From Magnetococcales bacterium (GTDB lineage Bacteria; Pseudomonadota; Magnetococcia; Magnetococcales; DC0425bin3), in NCBI GenBank assembly GCA_015229045.1, contig JADGCJ010000015.1:1-42542 (forward strand): a stretch of DNA of 42,542 bases. Direction: 5' to 3'. Both the position numbers and the translations under genes were made by a program. Below are positions 15,588 through 25,510 of this stretch, piece after piece. The notes under the pieces were generated by a model, which was given only the letters and a program-made list of their open reading frames with translations, made no database searches and was not told where the DNA came from. How positions within the stretch are numbered: the first letter of the stretch is position 1; each line of letters begins with the position of its first letter.

Positions 15588-16533
15588 CGGTCGATGGGGC
15601 TGCGCGTTTGAGGTGAGTTGGCTGGGCGAAGGCTTGCCGGGTCAATTCGGCGACGCCACCCAGGGCACCCAGGATACCAGAGGCATCCAGGGGCAGGAAC
15701 AGGACTTTTTGATTGTCGGCGGTACCGATCTTGCCCAGGGCCTCCACATATTTCTGGGCGACGAAATAGTTGATCGCCTGAACGTCTCCCTGGGCGATGG
15801 CTTCGGAGACAAGTTGTGTTGCCCGGGCCTCGGCTTCGGCCAGCCGTTCTCTTGCTTCGGCCTGGCGATAGCTCGCTTCCCTCTCCCCTTCGGCCTTGAG
15901 AATGGCTGCCTGCTTTTCCCCTTCGGCGCGCAGGATGTGCGCTTGACGCACACCCTCGGCCTCCAGGATGACCGCCCGTTTTTCCCGTTCGGCCTTCATC
16001 TGGCGACCCATGGACTCCACCAGATCCTTGGGCGGGGTGATGTCCTTGATGTCGATGCGCGTCACCTTGATACCCCAGGGGGAGGTGGCCTCATCCACCA
16101 CGGAAAGGAGCTGGGAGTTGATTTCGTCACGGCGTGAGAGCAGCTCGTCCATGTCCATCGATCCCATCACGGTACGAATGTTGGTGATGGTCAGGTTGAG
16201 AATGGCATTGTGCAGGTTGGAGATTTCGTAGGCCGCTTTGGCTGCCTCCAGGATCTGGAAAAACAGGACGCCATCGACGCGGATCATGGCGTTATCCTTG
16301 GTGATCACCTCCTGTGAGGGAACATCGAGGAGTTGTTCCCGCATGTCCAGTCGGGAACCGATCCGGTCGAAAACAGGGATGATGACATTGAAACCTGGCA
16401 ACAGGGTGCGGGAGTAGCGACCCCAGCGCTCCAGGGTATACTCCATGCCTTGCGGCACGATTCTGACGCTCAATGGTGCCAGGATCAGGGCCAGGATGAC
16501 GATGAACAGGACCAGCGTGGAGACGGCTTCCAT
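15565..16533 (-). CDS. SPFH/band 7 protein (stomatin/paraslipin, QmcA-like)
   Basis: 322 aa. One N-terminal membrane segment (5-25), then the SPFH domain with IVPQGMEYTLERWGRYSRTL, PGFNVIIPVFDRIG and LDVPSQEVITKDNA, then a long Ala/Glu coiled coil with repeated EGE(K/R)QAA units (about 200-265). The order and length match QmcA/paraslipin. Such proteins oligomerise in the membrane and often regulate FtsH-type proteolysis. It is translationally linked to the NfeD gene downstream. Confidence 0.92.
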   Translation of the reverse strand: MEAVSTLVLFIVILALILAPLSVRIVPQGMEYTLERWGRYSRTLLPGFNVIIPVFDRIGSRLDMREQLLDVPSQEVITKDNAMIRVDGVLFFQILEAAKAAYEISNLHNAILNLTITNIRTVMGSMDMDELLSRRDEINSQLLSVVDEATSPWGIKVTRIDIKDITPPKDLVESMGRQMKAEREKRAVILEAEGVRQAHILRAEGEKQAAILKAEGEREASYRQAEARERLAEAEARATQLVSEAIAQGDVQAINYFVAQKYVEALGKIGTADNQKVLFLPLDASGILGALGGVAELTRQAFAQPTHLKRAAPSTDEHLAPS

Positions 16534-16574
16534 GAGGGCTCTCCCGGAGTGGCAGGGATGGATTGGATGGCAGG

Positions 16575-17459
16575 TCAGCGTACCAGGGTACCAATGCCGC
16601 CATCGGTGAAAATTTCCAGCAGCAGGGCGTGTTCGAGGCGGCCATCGATGATATGGGCGGCGGAGACCCCCTCCCGGCAGGCGCGCAGGCAGGTCTCCAC
16701 TTTGGGGATCATGCCGCCGTTGATCACCCCCTTGTCGATGAGCGAGACTCCCTCTGTGGCGCTGAGTTGTTCGATCAGATTGCGGTTGGCGTCGAGGACA
16801 CCGGCCACGTCGGTCAGGAGGATCAATTTTTCGGCCTGCAAGGCGGCGGCAATGTGACCGGCGACGTGATCGGCGTTGATATTGTAGGTTTCTCCGCGTG
16901 TGCCTACCCCGACCGGGGCCACCACTGGGATCATCTCCGAGTTTTTCAGCAGAGTGAGGAGCTGGGGATCGATGTGTTCCACTTCGCCTACCCAGCCGAG
17001 GTCGATGATCTCCGGCACTTTTATGGCGGCGCCGCGCCGTACATGGGCGAGTTTGCGGGCCTGGATGGTGCGGGCATCCTTGCCGGAGAGGCCGACTGCC
17101 CGTCCGCCGTTTTGGTTGATCAGATTGACGATATCCTTGTTGATTTTGCCGGCCAGGACCATTTCGACGACATTGACCGTGGCCTCGTCGGTGACGCGCA
17201 TGCCATCGACGAAATGCGATTTCAGACCCATCTGGTCCATGGTCTTGCCGATTTGCGGGCCGCCGCCATGCACGACGATGGGGTGAATACCTACCTGGCG
17301 CAACAGGATGACATCCTGGGCGAAGGTGTGTTTCAGTTCTTCATCGACCATGGCGTGGCCGCCATATTTGATGACGAAGGTCCGGTTTTCGAAACGGCGC
17401 ATGTAGGGCAGGGCCTCGATGAGGACGCGAGCCTTTCCCACTTGTTCATTCAAAGACAT
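16575..17459 (-). CDS. argB: Acetylglutamate kinase
   Basis: 294 aa. It phosphorylates N-acetylglutamate, the second step of arginine synthesis. [10 protein letters not shown] near residue 28, [10 protein letters not shown] near 62, [28 protein letters not shown] in the ATP domain and [10 protein letters not shown] match the family. The N-terminal helix ([17 protein letters not shown]) is that of hexameric, arginine-feedback-inhibited enzymes. It stands alone on the minus strand, 41 nt before the SPFH start, and may share its transcript. It is divergent from the SH3 gene. Confidence 0.95.
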   Translation of the reverse strand: MSLNEQVGKARVLIEALPYMRRFENRTFVIKYGGHAMVDEELKHTFAQDVILLRQVGIHPIVVHGGGPQIGKTMDQMGLKSHFVDGMRVTDEATVNVVEMVLAGKINKDIVNLINQNGGRAVGLSGKDARTIQARKLAHVRRGAAIKVPEIIDLGWVGEVEHIDPQLLTLLKNSEMIPVVAPVGVGTRGETYNINADHVAGHIAAALQAEKLILLTDVAGVLDANRNLIEQLSATEGVSLIDKGVINGGMIPKVETCLRACREGVSAAHIIDGRLEHALLLEIFTDGGIGTLVR

Positions 17460-17652
17460 GGCAAACTCTCCAGGTTTTCTGTGAGCGAGGGGTCGGTTTC
17501 CTTGCCGACCGGGTTAGGTTTCCCGTAGACTGCGGGGGTGGTCGGGATTCATCGTCTTTGTCGTGCATCCCCGAGCCGGTTTCCAGGTGCCGTTCCGATC
17601 CGGGGGTGGCTGCCTGTTTTGTCCTGTATTTGCCTGACCAGGTCGAGGTTTC

Positions 17653-18303
17653 ATGAAAGCGTCCGAATTACGTCCAGGGATTGTGCTGTGGCTGGCATGT
17701 CTCGTTTGGGGTGTGGCGTCTCCTGTCCAGGCGGAAACCTGGTATGTGGCCGACGAGTGTACCAGCACGTTGCGTCGCGGCGAGGATATCACATACAAGG
17801 TGATCAAGTCCCTGAGTACCGGCACACGTCTGGAACTTCTTCAGGATGGCGAGAAGGGCTGGAGCCTGGTGCGCACCGAAACCGGCCTGGAGGGGTGGAT
17901 GCTCAAAAACTCTCTCTCCAAACAGGCCCCGGCGCGCTTGCGTGTCGACGAGGCCGAAGAGGCTCGCGCCAAGGCCGACAAGGAGCGCGATGCTTTGCGC
18001 CTGGAGGTCGGGCAGCTCAAGACCCGCCTGCGCTCCCAGGAAAAGCTGGAAGCGGAGCTGGAACGGGTCAAGAGCGTTTCCGAAAATGCCCTGAGTATCG
18101 AAGAGTCCAACAAACGGCTCACCGAGCAGGTCCGTACCCTGGAGGCGCAATCCAAGGAGCTGGCCGAGGAGAAGCAGTTGTTGGAAAAACAGTCGTTGAC
18201 CCAATCTTTTCTGGCCGGGGCCGGGGTTTTGGCGATGGGGTTTATCAGCGGCGGCATTCTGGCCAACCGGCGGCGGCGCAGCTCCTTTGGCTCCCTCTCC
18301 TGA
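17653..18303 (+). CDS. SH3-domain/coiled-coil membrane protein (TIGR04211-like)
   Basis: 216 aa. Signal peptide 1-27 (cleavage before ETWYV), then an SH3b domain (about 29-90) with STLRRGED, LSTGTRLELL and EGWMLKNSL, a long coiled coil (97-185), one membrane helix (188-206) and a short RRRRS tail. This matches the TIGR04211/YgiM layout, a periplasmic SH3 sensor anchored at its C-terminus; the ligand is unknown, with peptidoglycan as an inference from SH3b families. It overlaps the ETF-QO gene by 17 nt. Confidence 0.88.
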   Translation: MKASELRPGIVLWLACLVWGVASPVQAETWYVADECTSTLRRGEDITYKVIKSLSTGTRLELLQDGEKGWSLVRTETGLEGWMLKNSLSKQAPARLRVDEAEEARAKADKERDALRLEVGQLKTRLRSQEKLEAELERVKSVSENALSIEESNKRLTEQVRTLEAQSKELAEEKQLLEKQSLTQSFLAGAGVLAMGFISGGILANRRRRSSFGSLS

Positions 18304-19906
18304 TCCGGCACGGGAAACCCTGCTCTACGATGTGGTGGTGGTGGGAGGCGGTCCGGCGGGGTTGGCTTTTGCCTGGTCTCTCGCCTGGCGGGGTCGTTGG
18401 CGGGTTTGTCTCCTGGAAAAAGCGGCGCGCATCGGTGGGCATGCGCTTTCCGGAGCTTTGCTGGATCCCCGGGTGTTGGCGCCGCTGCTGGATTCCGCAT
18501 CGGGCGGCGTCTCCCCTCCGCCTCTGGGAGATCTGGTCGAGGCCGAATCCCTGCTCTATCTGACGGCACGGAACTCCTGGTCGTTGCCGTTGCCCTCTGT
18601 CTGGAGCCATCGGGGGGAGCGGTATCTCTCTTTGGGAAGGTTGGTCCGCTGGCTGGCCGAACGAGCCGCTGCGGTGGGTGTGGATGTATTTCCCGGATTT
18701 CCGGCGGTGGCTCCGCTTTGGGAGGGGGAGCGCCTGGCCGGGGTGGTGACCGGCGATTTGGGGCGCCATCGTGACCGGCAGCCCAAGCCGGGTTTTCAGC
18801 CGGGAGTGGCGGTGCGGGCGCCGCTGACCATCCTGGCCGAAGGGTGTCGCGGTTCGTTGAGTGAAACCCTGATCCGCCACTTTCAACTGCGGCATGGGCG
18901 CTCTCCGCAGAGTTATGCCCTGGGTTTCAAAGAATTATGGGAGACTCCCCAAGGCTGGAGCGGACCCTTTTTGCACACTTTGGGCTGGCCTCTGCCGGGA
19001 GAGATTCCTGGTGGCGGATTCATCTATCCGGCGGGCGGGAACCGGGTTGCGGTTGGTTTTGCCGTCGCCTTGACCTATGGCAACCCCTGGTTTGAGCCTT
19101 TTCAGGCTTTTCAGCATTGGAAGCGGCACCCCTTGCCACGGAGTATCCTGGAGGGGGGACGTTATCTGGCCGGAGGTGCCCGTACCCTCAGCCTGGGGGG
19201 GTGGCAGAGCCTGCCGGAGCCGGTTTGCGATGGGGGGGTGTTCATCGGCGATGCTTTGGGGTTGTTCGATGCCGTCCGCATGCAGGGCATTGGCCATGCC
19301 ATCGAGTCGGGTCTGCTGGCAGCGGAGGTGGTGCATACGCTTCTGACCCGGGGGGATGTTTCCTGCCAGGCTTTGCGCCTTTGGACGCAGACCCTGCACG
19401 ATTCGGCCTTGCTGGCGCGGTTGCGGCAGGTGCGCAATGTGCGACCCGGTTTTCGCGCCGGGCGGATTCCAGGTCTGTTCGGGGCAGCCTGGGAAGGGGT
19501 GAGCCGGGGTCGTTCACCCTGGACCTGGAGCTGGCGGCGGCGCGACCGGGAGTTTTTTCGACCGGCCAAGGCATCTCCGGTTTTTGCCTGGCCAGCACCG
19601 GATGGCCATCTTGTCCTGGATCGTCCTGCGGCGCTGGCTGGCAGCGGCATCCGGCATGATCCCGACCAGCCAGTGCATTTGCTGCGGCGACAAGAGGAGG
19701 TCCTGGCGATGGATCCCTTTGTCCATCCCGAGACCCGTTATTGTCCTGCCGGTGTCTATCGTCTTCCTGAACGACCCGGCCTGCCGGTGCGCATCCAGGC
19801 GGAGAACTGTTTGCACTGCAAGTGTTGCGACATCAAGGACCCGGCCGATAGCCTGCGTTGGGTTCCCCCCGAGGGTGGGAGTGGTCCGGACTATCGGGAT
19901 TTGTAG
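18287..19906 (+). CDS. Electron transfer flavoprotein-ubiquinone oxidoreductase
   Basis: 539 aa, usual length for ETF-QO. It passes electrons from reduced ETF to ubiquinone at the membrane. The FAD motif VVVVGGGPAGLAFAW is at 16-30. The C-terminal 4Fe-4S site is complete: CPAGVY supplies one cysteine and NCLHCKCCDIKDP the other three, with an extra Cys in place of the usual Thr. The start appears to be TTG 18287, since no ATG or GTG exists upstream of the FAD motif in frame without losing it; CTG codons near 18320 are alternatives. etfBA lies 6.3 kb downstream. Confidence 0.92.
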   Translation: MAPSPDPARETLLYDVVVVGGGPAGLAFAWSLAWRGRWRVCLLEKAARIGGHALSGALLDPRVLAPLLDSASGGVSPPPLGDLVEAESLLYLTARNSWSLPLPSVWSHRGERYLSLGRLVRWLAERAAAVGVDVFPGFPAVAPLWEGERLAGVVTGDLGRHRDRQPKPGFQPGVAVRAPLTILAEGCRGSLSETLIRHFQLRHGRSPQSYALGFKELWETPQGWSGPFLHTLGWPLPGEIPGGGFIYPAGGNRVAVGFAVALTYGNPWFEPFQAFQHWKRHPLPRSILEGGRYLAGGARTLSLGGWQSLPEPVCDGGVFIGDALGLFDAVRMQGIGHAIESGLLAAEVVHTLLTRGDVSCQALRLWTQTLHDSALLARLRQVRNVRPGFRAGRIPGLFGAAWEGVSRGRSPWTWSWRRRDREFFRPAKASPVFAWPAPDGHLVLDRPAALAGSGIRHDPDQPVHLLRRQEEVLAMDPFVHPETRYCPAGVYRLPERPGLPVRIQAENCLHCKCCDIKDPADSLRWVPPEGGSGPDYRDL

Positions 19907-20002
19907 TCAGCGGCGAGTCTGCTATGCTTGTGCTTTCATCGTTATCCGGCGGTTCTGCGCAAAAAAACGAGTCATTAAGCAATATTTATGCCGGACATCC
20001 TG

Positions 20003-21403
20003 TTAACGCACGAGAATGAACAACCCCTGGCCATCGCGTTCAATATTCAAAAGCAGTTGTCGCTGGACACGACCCGAGGCCTTGGCCAGCTCGTCCAGAT
20101 TCTTCACCACCTGACGATTGACCGACAGGATGCGATCTCCCGGACGCAGGCCGATGCGCCAGGCCGGGGAACCCTCCCGAACAGAGGCCACCAGAATACC
20201 CTCTTTCTCCTCGGTTTTGCCGGGTTTGATCTCCAGCAGGGCACCATCCAGGTTCGGGTTGGCCTCCTTGCCATCTCTGCGCAAAAACTCCGGCTGGGTC
20301 ACCACGGCTTTGGCGGCGTGGATCTTGCCGTCACGCATGAACTTGAGCTGGACCTCCTCGCCGGTTCGCACCAAGCCGATCACATTGCGCAGCGCGGCGG
20401 CGTTACGAATCTCCCGGCCATTGGCCTCGATGATCACATCGCCGCGACGCAACCCGGCCCGTTCGGCCCCGGAACCGGCCACCACGTTGCCCACCACCGC
20501 CCCACCAATGCGATCCAAACCGAACGCAGTCGCCAGATCCGCCGTCAAATCCTGGGATTGCACCCCCAACAGGCCCCGGCGTACCTCGCCGTTGTCGACC
20601 AGTTGCGTCATGATCTGGCGCACCATGTTGACGGGGATGGCAAAGCCGATGCCGACGTTACCGCCCCCCTTGGCCAGGATGGCGGTGTTGATGCCGATGA
20701 GTTCTCCGCGCAGATTGACCAGGGCACCGCCGGAGTTGCCCGGATTGATGGAGGCATCGGTCTGGATGAAGTCCTCATATCCCTCGATGCCCAAACCATT
20801 GCGCCCCATGGCACTGACGATGCCGGAGGTCACCGTCGATCCCAGACCAAAGGGATTGCCAATGGCCACGACAAAATCCCCCACCCGCAAGCCATCCGAA
20901 TCGCCGATGGGCAGAGCGGACAGACGCTCCGCCGGAATGCGCACCACGGCGATGTCGGTCTCGGCATCCTCGCCGACTCTTTGTGCCTGAAGATTGCGCC
21001 CGTCCGACAGGGTGATGGTAATCTCCTGGGCGTTCTTGATGACGTGGTTGTTGGTCAGGACATACCCTTTGGCCGCATCCATCAACACCCCGGAACCCAG
21101 ACTGCGCTGGATCTGTTCACGAGGCTGGCTCCGATTGTTGGGCATGTCGAAAAAGTAGCGAAACAGAGGATCGCTCAACAGCGGATGGTCGGCAACCTGG
21201 ATGCGGCTGCTCGTATGAATGTTGACCACGGCCGGCATCACCTTTTCCAGCATGGGGGCCAGGCTCGGCATGGATGATCCGGAGACCTCCGATGGCCAGA
21301 ACCCCGCCCAGGCGAGGATGGGCAGCGCCAACACAATTCCCATCGACAGGAGGAGTCCTGCCAGCCAATGCCCAACACGCTGTCCATGATTCGTTCGTAT
21401 CAT
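20003..21403 (-). CDS. Periplasmic serine protease, Do/DegP (HtrA) family
   Basis: 466 aa. Signal/anchor sequence at 12-33, then a trypsin-like domain with the catalytic triad H120 (LTNNHV), D150 (ETDIAVV) and S224 (GNSGGA), then two PDZ domains (about 255-345 and 370-465). Two PDZ domains mark DegP/DegQ rather than DegS. It degrades or chaperones misfolded envelope proteins. ATG 21403 is chosen because GGGAGG lies 6 nt upstream; a TTG seven codons earlier would include this site. It lacks CxxCH motifs, so it is not a MamE-type protease. Confidence 0.94.
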   Translation of the reverse strand: MIRTNHGQRVGHWLAGLLLSMGIVLALPILAWAGFWPSEVSGSSMPSLAPMLEKVMPAVVNIHTSSRIQVADHPLLSDPLFRYFFDMPNNRSQPREQIQRSLGSGVLMDAAKGYVLTNNHVIKNAQEITITLSDGRNLQAQRVGEDAETDIAVVRIPAERLSALPIGDSDGLRVGDFVVAIGNPFGLGSTVTSGIVSAMGRNGLGIEGYEDFIQTDASINPGNSGGALVNLRGELIGINTAILAKGGGNVGIGFAIPVNMVRQIMTQLVDNGEVRRGLLGVQSQDLTADLATAFGLDRIGGAVVGNVVAGSGAERAGLRRGDVIIEANGREIRNAAALRNVIGLVRTGEEVQLKFMRDGKIHAAKAVVTQPEFLRRDGKEANPNLDGALLEIKPGKTEEKEGILVASVREGSPAWRIGLRPGDRILSVNRQVVKNLDELAKASGRVQRQLLLNIERDGQGLFILVR

Positions 21404-21430
21404 GATGATCCTCCCTTTATTCAAGCCTGG

Positions 21431-21871
21431 TCACCCCTCCCACAAGGGAGCCACCAGGCCGCTCTCACGAAAACGTCGATAATCGGCCAAGATCAAGGCG
21501 TGGTCAAAGGCCAATTCCGTCGGCAGCCTGGCCAGGGAAAAGATACCCACGGCCTTGGCATCGTCGGCGGCCTGAGGTGTTCCCCGACCCTCGCCGACAT
21601 AGACCGGCGTACAGGTGTGCATGCGCGGATCCCGCGCCGGATCCGAGTAGACACCCAACAAGGCCCGCAAACGGACCTGCAAGGAGATCTCCTCTTGAAT
21701 CTCGCGCCGGGCGGCCTGCTCCAGGCGTTCGCCCCGATCGACGAACCCGCCGGGAATGGCCCAGCCATACGGCGGATTGCGCCTCTGAATCAAGACGATG
21801 GGCCGCTCGGGCCGATCGACGAGTTCGACAATGACATCGACGGTCAAAAAGGGGGTCTCGGGCTTGAACAT
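21431..21871 (-). CDS. Nudix hydrolase
   Basis: 146 aa. The Nudix box runs from G41 to about residue 63 (GGFVDRGE, then ARREIQEE), matching GX5EX7REUXEE. VLIQRRNPPYGWAIPGGF before it and the DPRMHT segment after it resemble ADP-ribose/8-oxo-nucleotide pyrophosphatases. The substrate cannot be read from sequence. It ends 27 nt before the DegP start on the same strand. Confidence 0.88.
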   Translation of the reverse strand: MFKPETPFLTVDVIVELVDRPERPIVLIQRRNPPYGWAIPGGFVDRGERLEQAARREIQEEISLQVRLRALLGVYSDPARDPRMHTCTPVYVGEGRGTPQAADDAKAVGIFSLARLPTELAFDHALILADYRRFRESGLVAPLWEG

Positions 21872-21992
21872 GGGTTCAGATCCATCTTTTTCGGGAGAAA
21901 CACCATAACCCCCTCGGCCAGAATTGACTTGGCCAGGGCGCTTGCCGACAGGGGACCATGAAAAAACTCATCCTTGCCGAAGCAGAGGACGG

Positions 21993-22634
21993 TCAATTCT
22001 CTTCCCAATGTACAGAAAAAACCTCTTCGAACACCCGGATGAATACCTCTTCAAGCTCTTCCCGGCGCACCGGGTGACCCAAAGCTGCCAGCGAGGTGAC
22101 AGGTCGGTCGGCAAATCCGCAGGGAATGATACCCGAAAAGTGGCGCAAATCCGGCTCCCGATTCAGGGAGAGACCGTGCGAGGTGACACCGCGCCGAATG
22201 CGCACGCCAAGGGCACCAATCTTGGCCGCTCCCACCCAGATGCCTGGCCCGGCCGGATCCCGATCCGCTGTCACACCCAGGATGGCCAGAGTTTGGATGA
22301 CGCTCTCCTCCAGGCGCCAGACATGCCGACGCACCTCCCGGGCATGGGAAGCAAGATCGAGCAGGACATAAGCCACCATCTGCCCCGGACCATGATAGGT
22401 CACCCGCCCGCCCCGATCCGTTTCCAAGACCGGAATGGCCGCCCCGGCTGGCAAGGTATCCAGGATCTCCGCCTGTCTGCCGGAACGTCCCATGGTATAA
22501 ACCGGCGGATGTTCTGTCAAGATCAACAGGTTGGGCGACTCCCTGGCCAGGATGGCCTCCACGCCCTGACGCTGTTCGGCGAGCGAGTCGGCATACGCCT
22601 GACGCGCATGGCGAATCAGGCGGAAGCAGTTCAT
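21993..22634 (-). CDS. lipB: Lipoyl(octanoyl) transferase LipB
   Basis: 213 aa. It moves octanoyl from acyl carrier protein to lipoyl domains. [12 protein letters not shown] is at 74-85, the catalytic lysine is K138 ([11 protein letters not shown]) and the catalytic cysteine C172 (IIPCGF). ATG 22634 overlaps the lipA stop by 4 nt (ATGA), which fixes the start against longer in-frame options. Confidence 0.95.
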   Translation of the reverse strand: MNCFRLIRHARQAYADSLAEQRQGVEAILARESPNLLILTEHPPVYTMGRSGRQAEILDTLPAGAAIPVLETDRGGRVTYHGPGQMVAYVLLDLASHAREVRRHVWRLEESVIQTLAILGVTADRDPAGPGIWVGAAKIGALGVRIRRGVTSHGLSLNREPDLRHFSGIIPCGFADRPVTSLAALGHPVRREELEEVFIRVFEEVFSVHWEEN

Positions 22635-23638
22635 CCCTTCTCCCCGGCCTTGATGTCGGTGGTGTCGGCATAGAGCTGCCGCGCCTGGTGCGACGAGCGC
22701 GCCAGCGGATGGCTTGCCACTCCCCGAAAACCCAGGGCCAAAGCCTGTTGGCGCACCACCGCGAACCACTCCGGCGGGCGATAGGTTACCACCGGATGAT
22801 GCTGCAAGGAGGGGCGCAAATATTGGCCGATCGTCAACAGGGAGACTCCCGCCTGGCGCAAATCGACCAGGAGTTGCTCCACCTCGGCGTCATGCTCGCC
22901 CAGACCGACCATGAAGCCCGATTTGACCGCCAGACCCGGCGCAAGCTCCCCGGCCCGCCGCAAAACCGCCAACGAATGGTCATAACTGGAGACCGGCCTG
23001 ACCGTGGCGTACAATCTGGGCACTGTCTCCACGTTGTGGTTGAAGATTGTCGGTTTGGCGGCGATCACCTGCTCCAATCCCCCCGGCTTGCCGCGAAAAT
23101 CCGGCGTCAACACCTCCACCACCGGCGCCGGATCCAGGGTGTGCAATAAATCGATACAGGCGGCAAACTGTCCGGCCCCGCCATCGGCCAGGTCGTCCCG
23201 ATTGACTGAGGTGATCACCACATGGGAGAGCCGCATCTCCCGGGCTGCGGTCTTCAATCGGGCCGGCTCTTCCGGATCCGGCGGGTTCGGACGGGCCGTG
23301 GTCACGTCGCAGAAGGCGCAACGTCGCGTACACAGGTTGCCCAGGATCATGAAGGTGGCGGTCCCGGCATGCCAGCACTCGCCAATATTCGGGCAGGCCG
23401 CCGCCTCGCACACCGTATGCAGCCGGTGCCGCCGCACCACCTCCTGCACCGAACGATAACCCGCCGAGGTGGGAGCACGCACCTTCAGCCAGCGCGGTTT
23501 GCCGGCCAGAGTCTCCGCCACCGTTCCTTGCGGTTCGTCAGCCCGGGATGCCGCCATCCCTTGCGGCTCATCAGCCCGGGATACCACCGCTTCCGAACGG
23601 TCATCGCGTGAAAGGTCATCGCGCCCATCGGCACCCAT
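22631..23638 (-). CDS. lipA: Lipoyl synthase LipA
   Basis: 335 aa radical-SAM enzyme that inserts two sulfurs into the octanoyl group. The auxiliary cluster ligands are C77, C82 and C88 ([12 protein letters not shown]) and the radical-SAM cluster C103, C107 and C110 (CTRRCAFC); the C-terminal serine ligand lies in ARSSH. The N-terminus before KPRWLK (47-52) is an unusual 46-residue extension holding an 11-residue duplication, SRADEPQG twice. The start at ATG 23638 has GGAG about 9 nt upstream and lies 3 nt after the DHH gene stop; an internal ATG at codon 28 would drop one repeat. Confidence 0.95.
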   Translation of the reverse strand: MGADGRDDLSRDDRSEAVVSRADEPQGMAASRADEPQGTVAETLAGKPRWLKVRAPTSAGYRSVQEVVRRHRLHTVCEAAACPNIGECWHAGTATFMILGNLCTRRCAFCDVTTARPNPPDPEEPARLKTAAREMRLSHVVITSVNRDDLADGGAGQFAACIDLLHTLDPAPVVEVLTPDFRGKPGGLEQVIAAKPTIFNHNVETVPRLYATVRPVSSYDHSLAVLRRAGELAPGLAVKSGFMVGLGEHDAEVEQLLVDLRQAGVSLLTIGQYLRPSLQHHPVVTYRPPEWFAVVRQQALALGFRGVASHPLARSSHQARQLYADTTDIKAGEKG

Positions 23639-23641
23639 GCC

Positions 23642-24769
23642 TCAAGACTCCACACCAATCTTTTGAAAAAATTTATGGCGAATCTTGTTGCTGAAGGCCT
23701 CCCACTTGACCTCGGCCAGGGTCGGGTCGTCATGACCGGAGAGAAAGCCCAACGGAATTTCAAACCCACCGGCACTGCTCTTGCCGCCGCCGTAAAAGTG
23801 TCCCTCTTCGTTCCGGCCCAGGGCATCTTTCAGGAAGGCATCCGGAGCCAGGGTCTGCTTGTTGGTGCGCAGGGAACCCTGGATCACCTCCCGCCCGTCT
23901 CCGTAGGTGATCACGCCATAGACGATGGCGGTATGGACCGTCTCCTCGGTAATCAAAAAATCGGCTGCCTGGGGAATGGCATCCCGGTCATCGGAACGCA
24001 GATAACCAATGCCGGACAGACAAAAATTCTCCCGCATCACCCGATTGGCCAGGGCAATGCGAATCACCTCCATCACCTTGTGATTTCTCTTCTGATGGAG
24101 GATTTCAAACAGCAGGCCCGGATTGACAAAGGGGTGCAAAAAGGCGGCTGCCTGAAAGTCGAAGGGTTTGGCATGGACCAGACACCCTGTATCCGAAATG
24201 ATACCGTGCATCAAGGCGGTGGCCAGTTGCCGATGTTCCGGACGGGAATCCTTGAGATCCATCACGCCGGACTGGAGATAATTCGTAAAAATCGAGGCGC
24301 TCGCCCCGACCATGCGCAAATCCAGAAATTGTGGACGCAACCGCTCCTGATCGACGTGATGATCCACCACCGCCAGGATGGGAACCCCGGCCCGTTCCAG
24401 AAACTCCGTCATGCGGGAGGTGGTTCCCTGGTTGTCCAGGAAGACCGCCCCCTGGTACTGCCCCCTGGGAATCTCCCCTCCTTGCCATTGAATCAGGGTG
24501 ATATCGAGTAAATTGATGAGAGCGAGATTCTCCTGATGACTGATGCGGCCGGCATAGAGCAGATCGGTTTCGATGCCGAGGCTTTCGGCGAGCAGTTTGT
24601 AGCCAAAGGCACAGGAGATGGCATCGGGATCCGGAAAGTCTTGCAGCACCACGGCGTGCCGTTCGCTGCCACGTCCCTGCAACAACCGAAGCAACTCTTC
24701 CGCCTTCTCTTTTTCGCTCGACGCACGGAGCAATTCTGTTACACCTCTCTCTTCGGTGTCATGGGTCAT
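23642..24769 (-). CDS. DHH family phosphoesterase (NrnA/pAp-phosphatase-like)
   Basis: 375 aa. The DHH domain shows DFPDPDA near 44-50, FLDNQG and VDHH at 135-138; the DHHA1 domain near the C-terminus has the GGGKSSAGGFEI substrate loop. This layout fits oligoribonucleases/pAp phosphatases (NrnA type), though RecJ-like and cyclic-dinucleotide phosphodiesterases share the fold. ATG 24769 is preferred: GGGAG lies 8 nt upstream, whereas the longest frame starts 12 codons earlier without such a site. First gene of a dhh-lipA-lipB operon. Confidence 0.82.
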   Translation of the reverse strand: MTHDTEERGVTELLRASSEKEKAEELLRLLQGRGSERHAVVLQDFPDPDAISCAFGYKLLAESLGIETDLLYAGRISHQENLALINLLDITLIQWQGGEIPRGQYQGAVFLDNQGTTSRMTEFLERAGVPILAVVDHHVDQERLRPQFLDLRMVGASASIFTNYLQSGVMDLKDSRPEHRQLATALMHGIISDTGCLVHAKPFDFQAAAFLHPFVNPGLLFEILHQKRNHKVMEVIRIALANRVMRENFCLSGIGYLRSDDRDAIPQAADFLITEETVHTAIVYGVITYGDGREVIQGSLRTNKQTLAPDAFLKDALGRNEEGHFYGGGKSSAGGFEIPLGFLSGHDDPTLAEVKWEAFSNKIRHKFFQKIGVES

Positions 24770-25024
24770 ATCCATTTCTCCCTGTGCCAGCCTGTCGGAG
24801 ATCATGCCAAAAAATCATGTCATCGGTTGTCGGCGTGGATTGTCTCGACAAACCTGCTCCCTTGTCCAGTGAAATGATATAGAATATCCACCTGGGATTT
24901 GATGGACGGGATCGGATTCCCGGTCGGAGATTTCCCTTTCCCTTGCCGGGGCACCTGCGGCATTCTGCACGGCTGCCGGGTGTTTTTCTCATACCAATGC
25001 TGTCAACGTCTCGGGAGGTCTGAC

Positions 25025-25456
25025 ATGGCGGAGATTACCGCGCGCGTCAAACTGATTGAAGGGATCCAAATGGTGGGAGAGTCAGGCTCCGGCCACACGC
25101 TGGTCATGGACGGGGCCGAGAGTGTCGGTGGGCGCGACATGGGGGTGCGTCCCATGGAGCTGCTCCTGATCGGCATGGGTGGTTGCACATCGATCGATGT
25201 CCTGCATATCCTGCGCAAGGGCCGCCATGCTGTCCAGGATCTGGAGGTCGCCATACGCGGTGAACGTGCCGAGGAGGATCCCAAGGTGTTCCTGAAAATC
25301 AAGGTCCATTACAGGATCACGGGCCGCGACATTCCGCTCCAGGCCCTGGAACGGGCCATCAAGCTCTCCGAAGAGAAGTATTGTTCGGCTTCTATCATGC
25401 TGGGCAAGACCGCCAGCATCGAAACCAGTTATGAAGTGGTGGCTCCTCCTTCTTGA
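25025..25456 (+). CDS. OsmC family protein
   Basis: 143 aa. The two conserved peroxidatic-type cysteines are C54 (GMGGCTSIDV) and C120 (EEKYCSAS). OsmC proteins reduce organic hydroperoxides or play less clear roles (YhfA branch). The pattern GVRPMELLLIGMGGC resembles the YhfA-like branch. GGGAGG precedes the ATG by 8 nt. It is divergent from the DHH gene and followed by dsbA 54 nt downstream. Confidence 0.9.
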   Translation: MAEITARVKLIEGIQMVGESGSGHTLVMDGAESVGGRDMGVRPMELLLIGMGGCTSIDVLHILRKGRHAVQDLEVAIRGERAEEDPKVFLKIKVHYRITGRDIPLQALERAIKLSEEKYCSASIMLGKTASIETSYEVVAPPS

Positions 25457-25510
25457 TTTTCACCTGCGGGTCGGTTTTTTTTCTACCCCCTTTGACCAAG
25501 GTTCCCTGCC

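Noticed and set aside
20003..21403. Magnetosome protease MamE/MamO
   Set aside because: The protease has the ordinary DegP layout with two PDZ domains and no CxxCH heme motifs, and no other mam genes are present.
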